This document shows positions 10,145 through 19,750 of a stretch of DNA of 64,000 nt, piece by piece (within the stretch, counting starts at the first letter, position 1; each line of letters starts with the position of its first letter). The notes below the pieces were generated by a model. It had not been told where the DNA came from, did not search any database, and saw nothing but the letters and a program-made list of their open reading frames with translations. Source of the DNA: Phymatolithon calcareum (lineage: Eukaryota > Rhodophyta > Florideophyceae > Hapalidiales); NCBI GenBank assembly GCA_977006965.1, contig OZ345358.1:992001-1056000 (forward strand). Direction: 5' to 3'. A program made the translations under genes and the position numbers.

Positions 10145-11292
10145 GGGATATATGCTGATTTATTTTAAAAGCTCCCAAAGCCTCAAATTGAGTAAGAGGG
10201 CAGCTTCTCGTTGTTTTCGATACTCATGTCTCTACTCTCCTTCTAATATCTCCTTAATTCGAATTTCTCTTCCTGTGAGGGCCCGAGTAAGTCTTTTGCA
10301 TTCATATTCCGTTTCTTGGTCCATCTTCACAGCCCGTAGCATACGTTCCAACACTATAAGCTCCACCACAGCACCAGTCCCAAAGTATTTCGCCAGAATG
10401 GATTTTCTCCACAAAGAAACTCTGTTGAAAATGACTCTCAGGCATCTCAACTGCGAAGTTCTGTCCCTTATATATAGCACTCCTGATAGGTCGTTCGGTA
10501 CGCCGATCGGGATTTTAACTTTCCGGCCCTCTTCTTCCAACGACCAGACTTTGACTGTTGCTTGTAGGCGTCGCTTTTTTGACACCATTCCTTCTTCCGC
10601 TTGTTTCAGACCTTCTTTAAGGTGTTCCTCTTCCCTGAGATACCCAACGTCCTTTGATACGTCTTCCAGATCTTCATCTTTTCCCTGGTATTCTTCTGAA
10701 AGCTCCAGGAACTTCCTCCGTCTTACCAAGCTTAAGGCGAACCTTTCAGCCTGGTGCATTCTCCTCATCTGTGGGCTGGCGAGACGGCAGAGCACTCGCA
10801 TACTCTCCCTTCGATTCTCGGCATATTTTCCGAAGACGTATCTGTAGAAAAGATCTTCTGCTACTTCAATTGCCGATAGTAGTCGTTTCGTGATCGGTGT
10901 CAGGTGAATTGCATACTCTCATTTGGGGAGAATCAACGACTTGAAAATCCTGATGCACGTGGTTGGTTGGAGTCCTCTGACGTTCAAGCCAATTTGGCGG
11001 AGTTTGTGTATGCATCCCATCGCATTCCGAACTCTTGAGATTGCTGTATCGTCGGTGACTCCGTTGTTGTCCATACTGATCCCGAGGTAGGACACTCTCC
11101 AGGCCTGGTGCAGCTCTTTTCCTGCAAGGAAGAATTTCTTCTTTGGGAGTCCTTTGTACTTAAGGACCTCGCTCTTTCCTGGCTTCGTATTCCATTTCAT
11201 GGAGTTCTCGGCTGCCCACTTCGTAGATATGTCCAATAGTACTTGAAATCCTTTTGCATTCTTTGCCTGAAGAAGAACGTCATCCGCAAATA
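10145..11292 (-). mobile_element. 5'-truncated LINE with reverse-transcriptase C-terminal half
   Basis: The flanks are a 13-bp duplication GAGATACTGAATG (10132-10144 and 11293-11305); copy 2 of the duplication has one version of the site (36925-36937). On the minus strand it opens with reverse transcriptase including the SLFADDVLL catalytic motif (around 11290), followed by IFKSLILPK at the end of the RT region. A frame break leads into an arginine- and lysine-rich C-terminal domain (10801-10232). The 3' end has GGGAGCTTTTAAAAT just before the target duplication. The same 3' domain recurs at 61338-62162, and 3' relatives at about 17360 and 42405. The 5' truncation and long target duplication are typical of target-primed reverse transcription. 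Confidence 0.88.
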
Positions 11293-11762
11293 GAGATACT
11301 GAATGTGCAAAACGGTATAACATGCGTCGACATTAGAAATGTAGAGCGTGGTACACCCCTCATAAAAAATACTAATCCCCATGGTTGTAATAACCTGACG
11401 GAAACCTTTTAAGCTGTCTTTTTATCTAAAGAAAACGAAAATGCTCTATACTTATACCACGCGTCAAAGTCGGCAGTATATCACTAAAAAGTGCACTTTT
11501 GCTGATTTTCAACTGATGGGATAAGGGTCCGCATATTTTTCAATTGGCCACATTATGCGGGATACGGCAGTACAAAGTGGAACTGTTCGAACTGCGCTGC
11601 CAAACTACTAGTTTATTTCCTAAAGAAATATTCACAATTATGCCGCCCCTCGAAGTTTATACACATCGATATAAAATATGTCGATATAGTCGAAGACAGC
11701 GATAAATTTTATGTCGAAAACGCGGTTAATGAGATGCACGGAGTTTCTCAGACTTGGTCATA

Positions 11763-12758
11763 CAGTCAATCCTCGATAAATGGATCTTCGAAATCAGAAT
11801 ATCCTCACTTTCACGGATATGAAGTAGATGAACGGATATAGGATACGCCTAAATTTAACGATTTTTAACTCGATTTGAGAATAATTTCCCAGACCCTGGT
11901 CATGGCACACGGTTGAAAATTGTTTAATAATTTGATACCAGCGCACTGCGTATGTTGTCCACTTGTACACGTGTGGAGTACAGTTAACCTGTCCTTATTC
12001 CACCTCACTATTTTTCTCTCTGCCTGACGGAAAGTGATGAGGGTGCAGAGAGAACTCTAACCATGACAGGCTGGCTCTGTGGAACATCGAGACGGAATTT
12101 CTCTTTTGCCCAGAGAGCTAAATCTTTTTGTACAAGTGACCGGCCTATTGATATCCGTCGATTGCGCTCCTCAGTAATCTTGACCTTTCGCTTGTGATTG
12201 AGAGTGTTGTGCCGACGATGACCTGTGCCTGGCATTTTGATTTCTCTGGAAGGGATAGAAAGTGTTTTTGTTGTGAACGTAGCACTGTCAACGTCAATTT
12301 TTGCAGTACGGGAAATGTCCAGAGAGGGAGAACAGGATTTCAGTAGGCAGTGACCGTCGCAGAACTTTTCTGCCTGCGGTCTAATAATTTTAGGATTGCA
12401 GGCAGCTTGGAATGGTAGTTAGTTAACGTACATTGACAAATGTCGTCTACAGTACATTGACAGACGAACAGTAAGTCCCGATAGAAAGGTACATAGCAGA
12501 ACCCATCTCAACATAGAGCGCAGCTACTGCACTGCCCCTCCGCGTTGGCCGTGCCGCTCGGCGATGTGGAGCGAGCATTGCGCCTGCAAGAATGGGCTCT
12601 TGGTCCAACTTCAGCTGGCGGAATGTGTACGGCACCACGTCCCTCCGCTGCACACGTGTGTCCTCAGACTTATGATTCAAATTCACTTCTGTAATATCCT
12701 TAGTTTGCTGGATATCAAGTCGTTCCACATTGGTCATCCATTTAACGAGGATTGAGTG
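11763..12758 (-). mobile_element. pogo/Tigger-type element with TA duplication
   Basis: Terminal inverted repeats are CAGTCAATCCTCGATAAATG at the left and, read from the right, CACTCAATCCTCGTTAAATG. TA flanks both ends (11761-11762 and 12759-12760), and copy 2 has the empty site with a single TA near 37392. CAGT-type ends with a TA duplication and a CENP-B-like helix-turn-helix fragment inside (12008-12235, minus) place it in the pogo/Tigger branch of the Tc1-mariner superfamily. At 996 bp it is too short for a full transposase; no DDE domain can be read. Confidence 0.82.
12008..12235 (-). pseudogene. CENP-B-type N-terminal DNA-binding fragment of a pogo transposase
   Basis: The 75-residue minus-strand frame contains KVKITEERNRR and LALWAKEKFRLDVPQSQ followed by MVRVLSA. 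This spacing matches the helix-turn-helix of CENP-B/Tigger N-termini, where an L-A-x-W-A-K-E-K-F motif precedes the recognition helix ending in S-x-I-L. Only this domain is legible; the catalytic part is missing. The start used here is the first Met and may not be the original one. Confidence 0.6.
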
Positions 12759-12760
12759 TA

Positions 12761-13525
12761 CGATCAAATGCAAACGAATTGAACCAAGCATGATGTGTAT
12801 GACACGATCGTGCCCTCGAGGGCATATCGCCTTCTTCATGATGTCGATCCGACAAAAACGCATATACCGTATGATATATGATATGGTAACAATACTTGAT
12901 TGGGTGGACGCGTTTCGCATAGCTGTCAACGAGTTTCTTTGAGAAAGTAACTGTCAGGGCACCAGTGCATACGTTAATTTTTGCGAAAAGGCCCAACACA
13001 CTCCAAGGTCATTGAAAACGCCATTTCCAGCACCTCCCAGAGCTCTCAGTTTAGCCAACGTGATATTTTGCAGAATTTACAAATTTTGATGCATTTTGTC
13101 CATAACTTTTATTATTTGAAAAACGCGTAGAATACTCTTGATATGGAATTGCACACACAGATTTCTACTTTTTTCTTCGCTGATGCACTTCCTGTCTTCG
13201 TTTACTCCCAAACCGTGGGCCCACGTATGTAAGAAAGGCTTTGCATGCAATGAAGTAAAAAGTAAGTCTTCACATTCAACCCAGCGGCATTCTGTACTGC
13301 ACATGGACTCAATCTCCAGCAGCCTTCCAGCTGGTGCATCTCAAATTTCGGAAGATCCGGAGTATTCGTACAGTACAGTAATTGTGCTCGTCAATGGCGC
13401 ACATTTAAACCGGCAAACTCGCCCCCAATTGCCTTCCCTTCTTCTCGCCACCACATTAGCAGCCGCGCCCAATCTCCATATCCATCTCTTCCATCCCCAT
13501 TCTCTCAAAGAGTTCTGCGAACACT
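12761..13525. other. Upstream region of dehydrogenase copy 1
   Basis: No protein can be recognised here. The stretch is conserved in copy 2 (37393-38184) and directly precedes the dehydrogenase start in both. The last 120 bp are pyrimidine-rich (CTTCTCGCC, CATCTCTTCCATCCCC), as expected of a 5' leader. I cannot point to a clear TATA box. Confidence 0.4.
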
Positions 13526-14353
13526 ATGGCGAAAACCGTTCTGATCACGGGCACTTCTTCCGGCATCGGCCGCGCAGCCGCAAAGCACTTCGCCTCCGCA
13601 GGATGGAATGTTGCGGCAACGATGCGCAATCCATCCAGCGACGCCGGCACCGCGCTGGCGGCGCTGCCGAACGTGATCGTCCTGGCGCTGGACGTCACCT
13701 CTTCATCGGCGGTGACGACTGCAGTGGCTGACACGATCGCCCACTTCGGCGGCCTCGACGCGCTCGTTAATAACGCTGGGTACGGACTGGCCGGTCCGAT
13801 GGAGCTTGCCACGAAGGCGCAGATTGAGCGGCAGTTTGCCACCAATCTTTTCGGACCTATCGCACTCATGCAGGCCGTGCTGCCGCATATGCGCGAGAGG
13901 CACGCCGGTGTCATTGTCAACGTCACTTCTGTCGGAGGTCGATATGTATTGCCGTTTAATAGTCTTTACCATGGAACTAAATTCGGACTCGAGGGCGTCT
14001 CCGAGGGCGCCGCGCTCGAGCTGGCACCGCTCGGCATTCGTGTGCGCCTTGTTGAGCCCGGTGGTGTGCGCACGGACTTTTCGGGACGCAGTCTTGACAT
14101 GACATCGTCGGAAACTGTGAAGGATTACGATAAGATGGTTTCTAACGCGCTCATAGCCTTTGGGGGGATGTCTAGTGGTGGATCGGAGCCGGAGGATATT
14201 GCAAAGGTCGTTTATGAGGCGGTTACGGATGAGTCGGAGAAGATACGGTTTCCGGCTGGGGAGGATGCGCATGTTATGTTGAAGGAACGGTTTGGAATGT
14301 CGGATGAGGATCATCAACGGAAGATGACGAAGCAATTTAATTTGGCAGAATAG
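13526..14353 (+). CDS. Short-chain dehydrogenase/reductase (copy 1 of a duplicated pair)
   Basis: A single-exon protein of 275 residues, the usual size of a classical SDR. The cofactor-binding TGTSSGIG motif is at residues 8-15 and NNAG at 82-85. The catalytic set is Asn107, Ser135, Tyr148 and Lys152 (YHGTK), and the PGG turn follows the last core strand (178-180). It should be a soluble NAD(P)H-dependent oxidoreductase; the substrate cannot be told. No signal peptide or transmembrane segment is seen. The ATG is in a good context and follows a pyrimidine-rich leader. The first half is clearly GC-richer than the second. The paralogue at 38185-39012 differs at ten residues, none in the catalytic or cofactor motifs. 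The closest general look is of bacterial-type SDRs, so transfer is possible but untested. Confidence 0.93.
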   Translation: MAKTVLITGTSSGIGRAAAKHFASAGWNVAATMRNPSSDAGTALAALPNVIVLALDVTSSSAVTTAVADTIAHFGGLDALVNNAGYGLAGPMELATKAQIERQFATNLFGPIALMQAVLPHMRERHAGVIVNVTSVGGRYVLPFNSLYHGTKFGLEGVSEGAALELAPLGIRVRLVEPGGVRTDFSGRSLDMTSSETVKDYDKMVSNALIAFGGMSSGGSEPEDIAKVVYEAVTDESEKIRFPAGEDAHVMLKERFGMSDEDHQRKMTKQFNLAE

Positions 14354-14559
14354 GGCTCGACCAAATTGTGTTTTTCACAACGTCATGCGCTTCCCGATAA
14401 GGGAATGAACGTGAGGAGCTTTTTGTCCAGTCCTTAAGCTACACTCACGTTCGATTTTTAGTAAATTGGCCCGAGAGGTCCATTTTTAGACTCTCAGGCA
14501 TTCAGATCGTTCTAGTAGGGCTGTCTTGAGTGAAGGACATAGCACTGTTGTATTATTGC

Positions 14560-14880
14560 AGTTCCAATGGACGGCTTCCTTCGTCGATGCGGACGCGAAG
14601 CAGCGTACTGCACTTGCACGTAATCCACTTTCGTGTGCTCTATCCGTCTCGGTCGCGGTCGCAGTCATTCATTCCCTGTGTTTATATATCGAATACATCG
14701 AGGCAAGGTCTGTATTTCTGGTTGCAAGGAAACTGCCAACCACCTGTTTTTACGTTGTGGTGGACGTTCCGTCTACAGACGTCAGTTTATTGGTATAGTG
14801 GATACAAATACCGCAGAAGAGCTATGCCGTGGAGACCCTTAGCTATACTCAAATTTCTGAGCAATGAGCAGCTGTCGCAT
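14560..14880 (+). pseudogene. LINE C-terminal zinc-knuckle fragment downstream of the dehydrogenase
   Basis: The frame starting at 14633 reads CKETANHLFLRCGGRSVYRR followed by FIG and TAEELCR. This matches the better-preserved fragment at about 34120-34300 (MCSTDCNETVQHLVLSCGG...FIG...TAEELCRERP). C-x-E-T-x-x-H-L-x-x-x-C is the zinc-binding tail found after RNase H or RT in some non-LTR retrotransposons. It is a short remnant without a complete frame, and is repeated in copy 2 at 39220-39555. Confidence 0.6.
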
Positions 14881-15154
14881 GTAGACGCGCAATGATGCAG
14901 TGGCGCCAGAAGTTGCAGGAACAGGGATATAAGTTCCGGTATAGGTTCTGTGAGCAGGAAGCACGCAATATCCTTCCAGCAAAGCCCATGGCTAGACGGT
15001 GATCGGAAGTCTACTTAAGAAGTTCTCCTCCAGTAGTTTTAGTAGAGAGGCAACGCATCATAGAGGGAGTATCGGCTTCGAAGGTATACCAACCTTCTTC
15101 CTTGAGACACTCGCAGTGATTACAAAAATTTCTTTCCTGCAGGAGAATGTTTGA

Positions 15155-16960
15155 GTGTTAAGAGGAAGCTTGTTCAAGCTTGATTTGGAAAATGATGACC
15201 AACCAGTTATGGAAAGGGGAAGTCCTTCGTCGGCACAACTCACCGATCGGCAACCAACCGCACTATTCCAACCCGTTAGTCTCCCAATACTACGGAGTCG
15301 CGACCAAAAAGTGGGAACACAATTTTTGGAGAGAAAATGTTATGATGATGAAGTCATCGAGAAGAAGAAGAAAGTCCCGTCGATGACGGTGGCATATTAC
15401 AAGGTGCCATTCGATAGGAGCCTTCTTGAGTCCATGCTCTTTTAGGGAAGTTCAATAGCATACCAAGAGTTAAGTCATCTGGAACACTGACTTCGAACTA
15501 AATTCAAAAATTTATTGAAGGTTTGGTGAACAAAAATGAAGGCGAACATGCGCATCCAGAAAATATAGAGAAGACTCTCCACAGTAATCGAATGCCATGC
15601 ACGTTGTACAAGCAGAAGCAAGGATTCTGGAATTTGCTGCAGATTGTTTCTCAAGAGTAGAAGAAGCTGAGTACCCGAACTTCAAGGCAATCAATTCGAG
15701 GAAAGCTATAACCCTTATGCAGGATAGGTTATTCTCAACAAATTTGAAATAGGTAATGGAAAGGCACCTCCTATATCAGAAAGAATTGAAGGACGACCTA
15801 AGGGCCTATATCAATTTATTGTGCATGTAAGCAGGGATATTCCCTAGGGCAAAAAGTATGCGCCCTATGGGTCCAACATCAACACCGAGAAAACAGCAAA
15901 CAGATCCGGAGTGGACTCGAAACCAAAGAAATGGACTCCAGTTTGCCTTTATCCTCCATGTAAGACCAAAGGAAAAAAGCGCTTTCTAAGCGACTGCGAG
16001 GATAGCGAGGAAGATGAGAAGAAAGGGCTACTGGATAAGCACAAGAAGAAAAGAACAGAAAGGCGCGAAGGAGGTGTCGAGCCAAAAAAGTGATATGAAT
16101 CCAAAAAATAGCATACGCATCAAGCATGGTTTGGGGGAGTGGAGACAAGTATGATATGCGCAGATGCGGGATAAGATATTAATCTGTTAGACTGACGCCT
16201 CCGAACCTTTATACAACGTTAATGGAAACCGGGGCCGGAATTGAAACATAGATTTTTCAAAATTGAAAGCAAATATGGATGGAAGCAGCAACAAATTCAG
16301 AGAAGGAACATTTCTATATCTCCTGCCACAAGGAGGTGAAGATTACGCCAGAACTCTTCATGCGTCATGGAAATATGATCACAATACGTGAATTGATGTG
16401 GCAGGTTGCAAATCAAGAGGTTAAGGAGCCTCTGCTTAGGCGACTAACTTGGGCAAGAAACAAAAGGCGTCCTTGAAGCAGCATGTTTTCCATACAAATG
16501 ATCTTATCGACGAAAAGCAGGGTTTTTCGGTGTTGATTGTGCACCCTTAGGGCGCATGCTGTCTGCCCTTTGGAAAATCCCTGTTCCCTTGCACAATAAA
16601 TTGATATAGTCCCTTAGGTCGTCCTTCAATCCTTTCTGATATTCGAGGTGCCTTTTCATTACCTATTTCAAATTTGTTGGGAATACCCTATCCCGCATTG
16701 GGGCTATGGCTTTCTTCTTTTCTTTAAAATTCCATGTGTGCCCAACTCGTACATCGTAGTCCTGGCCTTCTTCAGGCACTGCAGTTTTAGTCTGTGTGTG
16801 ACTCCCTCTTGCCCTAGAAGATTTTCCTGTCCTGCATTGTACGCACCCGCGGGCGACCCAGGATCCCTTCAGTTGCTTCGAAGGGACCCGTCCCGAACGG
16901 GGCGTGCAGGAGGCCAAGAATGCACTCGGGAAGCAAAAAGTTTCTCCATCAAAGTCCACG
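15155..16960. pseudogene. Unrecognised decayed coding repeat with inverted arms
   Basis: Plus-strand fragments (15155-15445, 15520-15750, 15911-16093, 16279-16476) are charged and lysine-rich and look like pieces of one old protein. I do not recognise the family. A minus-strand frame (16959-16663) ends in KKAIAPMRDRVFPTNLK and the plus-strand frame near 15750 ends in RKAITLMQDRLFSTNLK. The two arms (about 15697-15872 and 16548-16718) are inverted repeats of about 170 bp that include these ends and continue past the stops. The same arrangement is kept in copy 2 (40240-42050). It is probably a remnant of a mobile element inserted twice in opposite directions. Confidence 0.4.
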
Positions 16961-17009
16961 TTGCGACATGGAAACCGAAGTCAAACTTGCTACGATAGCA
17001 TGGGAATGG

Positions 17010-17640
17010 AAAAAACTTAGGCCCTCGAATAGCTGCTAGTCCCACTAGGGAAAAGGCAACATGAATGAATTGCCCTAGAGATACGCCAAGGTATGAAATT
17101 CGGAACGTACTTCAGGACCTTATTCCCGAGCTTAAACTTCGCGTCCAGTGTTTCTGCTGATGCTAACATCTCGCTTTTGCCCTTATTCGTGTTCCAGGTC
17201 ATTCCTTACTGCTAGGCCTATTGCATGGCTATGTCCAACAGACCTTGCAATGCCACTCGTGATATCGCAGAGAGAAGTACGTCATCTACGAATAGCATAG
17301 AAGATATATCAGCCCAGGTCTTGGGGAAATATGTCGCCGTGAAAGTCAGAAGTAGTGGTCATTTTGAAAGCTCCCAGAGCCTCAACTTGGAGTAACGGGG
17401 CAGCTTTTTCGAGCTTCTCTAAGCTATGTCCTCTGGCTACTCAAGACGTCCTTGCTTTGTATTTCTCTGTCAACAAGCGCTCTTTTGAGTCTCTTGCGCT
17501 CAAACTGAATTTCAGTGGTCATTTTCGACGTGGCAAATGTGTGTTCTAACGCAACTAGTTGGATCACGGCGGTAATCCCAAAGTAGGCACCCAATACTTA
17601 TTTTCTCCAAAGAAGTACTAGTTAAATATCAAACTACTGC
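17010..17640 (-). pseudogene. Two LINE fragments (RT piece and 3' piece)
   Basis: On the minus strand, 17330-17010 reads as the region around the RT active site and the MTWNTNKGKSEML stretch, parallel to MKWNTKPGKSEVL in the LINE at 10919-11323. The right piece (about 17360-17640) matches the 3' end of the same LINE family (GCTCCCAGAGCCTCAACTTG against GCTCCCAAAGCCTCAAATTG at 10172). The order shows two separate truncated insertions rather than one element. Both predate the segmental duplication, since copy 2 has them at about 42060-42690. Confidence 0.65.
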
Positions 17641-17759
17641 AGAGCTGAGTGCTCAAACAACTATATGTAGTGATCCAGCTCGGGAACAAAAGACTGTCTT
17701 GACAATGACAGGGATGGGTGCGACGACGCACGAAATCGCGTCAAAGTTTTTTTAGGGGA

Positions 17760-19014
17760 CTCTTCTGCATTCGTCTGGGTAGATGCTGCTGGGGGAGATC
17801 TGTTGTGGTAAACTGTTTATCAAGCCTTTGCCTACTGGTATTGCGAAGATATCATCAATGATCCGTAAATAACCCGACACATGCACAGCGCAATGGTGCA
17901 TGATCCTGATCAGCAACTAGCCTCCAGGTTCTAGCTGTACAAATACTTCATTTCAACGCGGTTCTCCAATCGTTCATGCGCTACATTCTTCTGCTCTGCA
18001 TACATTTTCGCAACTCCGCCGAACTTTGACGGTGGATTGTCGCCCATTTTTGGGTTGCCAAAAACGTAATGCTTCTCACAGTCAATTTTTATACTGCCCT
18101 TTTTGATAATCTCCTAACCAAGCCACGGCAGATCGCATTTGTTCACGTCTTTCATGAGACTGAAGAAAGCCAACTAGTTCCGAAGACCACGGTCAATGAC
18201 ATCCGCGACAAGCGCATTGAAGCCGTGTGCAAATTCGAGATACATAAAAACGCTCAATGGGGCCTATGCGTTGTGGAGTACGTTTCAGTGGGCAACTGGG
18301 ACGCCTTTACAAGCAGAAAATCATTGTCACTTGCGGAAGAACGTGTCGGCCACTGCTGGCCACTCGAGAACATGTTCTCAAAATACGTTTTTCTCTCCCA
18401 TTTCACAAACTTTGTTGCAAGTCGGTGACTCATCGATATTCCCCGCATCTGCAACAAGTTCTGAAGGTGAAGCATCGAGCTATCCTAAATTAATTTTGAC
18501 TTGAAGTGCGCAAGCATTGGATTCCATTCGGAAGGATGTATTCGTTTTGAGTTTAGGGTTAGCAACTTTTGACAGCATAGATTCCATCCATGCGATGCTA
18601 CCATTGTGAAACAGAGGACGGCTTACGTGTCCAGGCACAATGCGTCAAAGCCGATCGTGGGATCGGGCGTCGTTCGCCCATTCTGTGAACTTGTTCAAGC
18701 AAGTTCCATTGTAAATGTCTTCCGCGCATTAGAAAGTTGATGTTGGGCAAGTCAGCGATTGGTGTTTCGAATAGTTTCCGTAGAATTTCAGCGCCGGTTG
18801 AGTTGATGCCCTTAGTTACTTGCTTTGTTTCCCGCGCTTTTCAGCTAACTGCTATCGCCATGAATAGACGCCGATTGGATATCATGAACCCTAGGTAGCA
18901 AGGTGCATTTAGTTGAGGGCCATACGCCCCACCCCAGATTTCTTCGACAAAGTTGGGTCTCTCTTCTGCACTTTTTCCGTTAGCTTCCACGATTCGCTGT
19001 CGAAAACATGCCAC
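17760..19014. other. Duplicated sequence without a recognisable gene
   Basis: A 119-codon plus-strand frame (18069-18428) and overlapping minus frames are present, but the plus frame is shortened in copy 2 and no domain is visible. From about 18841 the minus strand is also open in copy 2 (see 43915-44508). Unassigned. Confidence 0.35.
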
Positions 19015-19019
19015 GCTGG

Positions 19020-19195
19020 TGTTAGGAAACGTACGCCTTGCTCTATGTAATGCGTACGTAACGTAAGACAGATATTCAGTGGAATCATACCCAGTGGACC
19101 ACTGGTCCACCTGGACGAATATATAGCCCCCAGTTTGGCCGACAGTGAACCGAGGGAATACAGAGAACAGTAAACCCCCAAACCGTTTTCTCACA
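19020..19195 (+). repeat. 5' LTR of Copia 1
   Basis: This is a 176-bp LTR with TG...CA ends. It contains GAATATATAG (about 19116), a likely TATA element, and an inverted GTGGACCACTGGTCCAC (about 19094-19110). It differs from the 3' LTR at 8 positions. Confidence 0.93.
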
Positions 19196-19213
19196 TGGTA
19201 GCACCGGAGTGCC
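19196..19213 (+). promoter_or_regulatory. Primer-binding site of Copia 1
   Basis: TGGTAGCACCGG directly abuts the 5' LTR. It begins with TGG, the complement of the CCA tail of a tRNA, and resembles the TGGTAGCGCC site that pairs with initiator methionine tRNA in Ty1. The initiator tRNA of this organism is not in the window, so the identity is inference. Confidence 0.6.
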
Positions 19214-19750
19214 GGTTCTGATCGGCAAGCCCACACAATTTTTGCACGCGCACAGCACATCATTCGTGCAAACCTCCTGCGCACATTCTGTGCGCACACC
19301 GAGTGCGCAATACACCGACGAACACGAACAGCACGTTCGCACACAGTGTGAATTGCCGCCACGCACAGCACTCGCGCGAACCACACTCACGCGAAGTCCA
19401 CGTGCAGCACCCGCGCACACAGCGCCCCCCGCCCGACAAGATCGCCCGAAATCCTCGTCCTCGAGGTAGCCCGCCGAGCTTGAAGTGGTACTGTCGCACG
19501 TTGCAGGGACGTGGGCCCTAGGGTACCATAACCTACGCAGAGCAGTGGTTTTGCGGGCACAATCAGGTACGCCTGGTGTCAGAATGGAACCCCTTGCTCA
19601 GGGCGAGAGAGTGGTTGTCGGGAACCGATAAACCCCAAGGCCCCTAACTCGGGATAAAATAGAATCCGTGTCACATTGTCACGAAGAGCGTTTTCTTTTA
19701 AGGATAGATTGGCCAGTGCGCTGTGGACTTCGTAAAACAAACGCTACAAG

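Noticed and set aside
9933-10847. 304-codon plus-strand frame
   Set aside because: It is antisense to the LINE coding region on the minus strand, which has clear RT and C-terminal domain similarity. The same holds for 61360-62085.
13703-14335. Long minus-strand frames antisense to the dehydrogenase (also 38365-38994)
   Set aside because: They are shadows of the SDR reading frame, which carries all family motifs.
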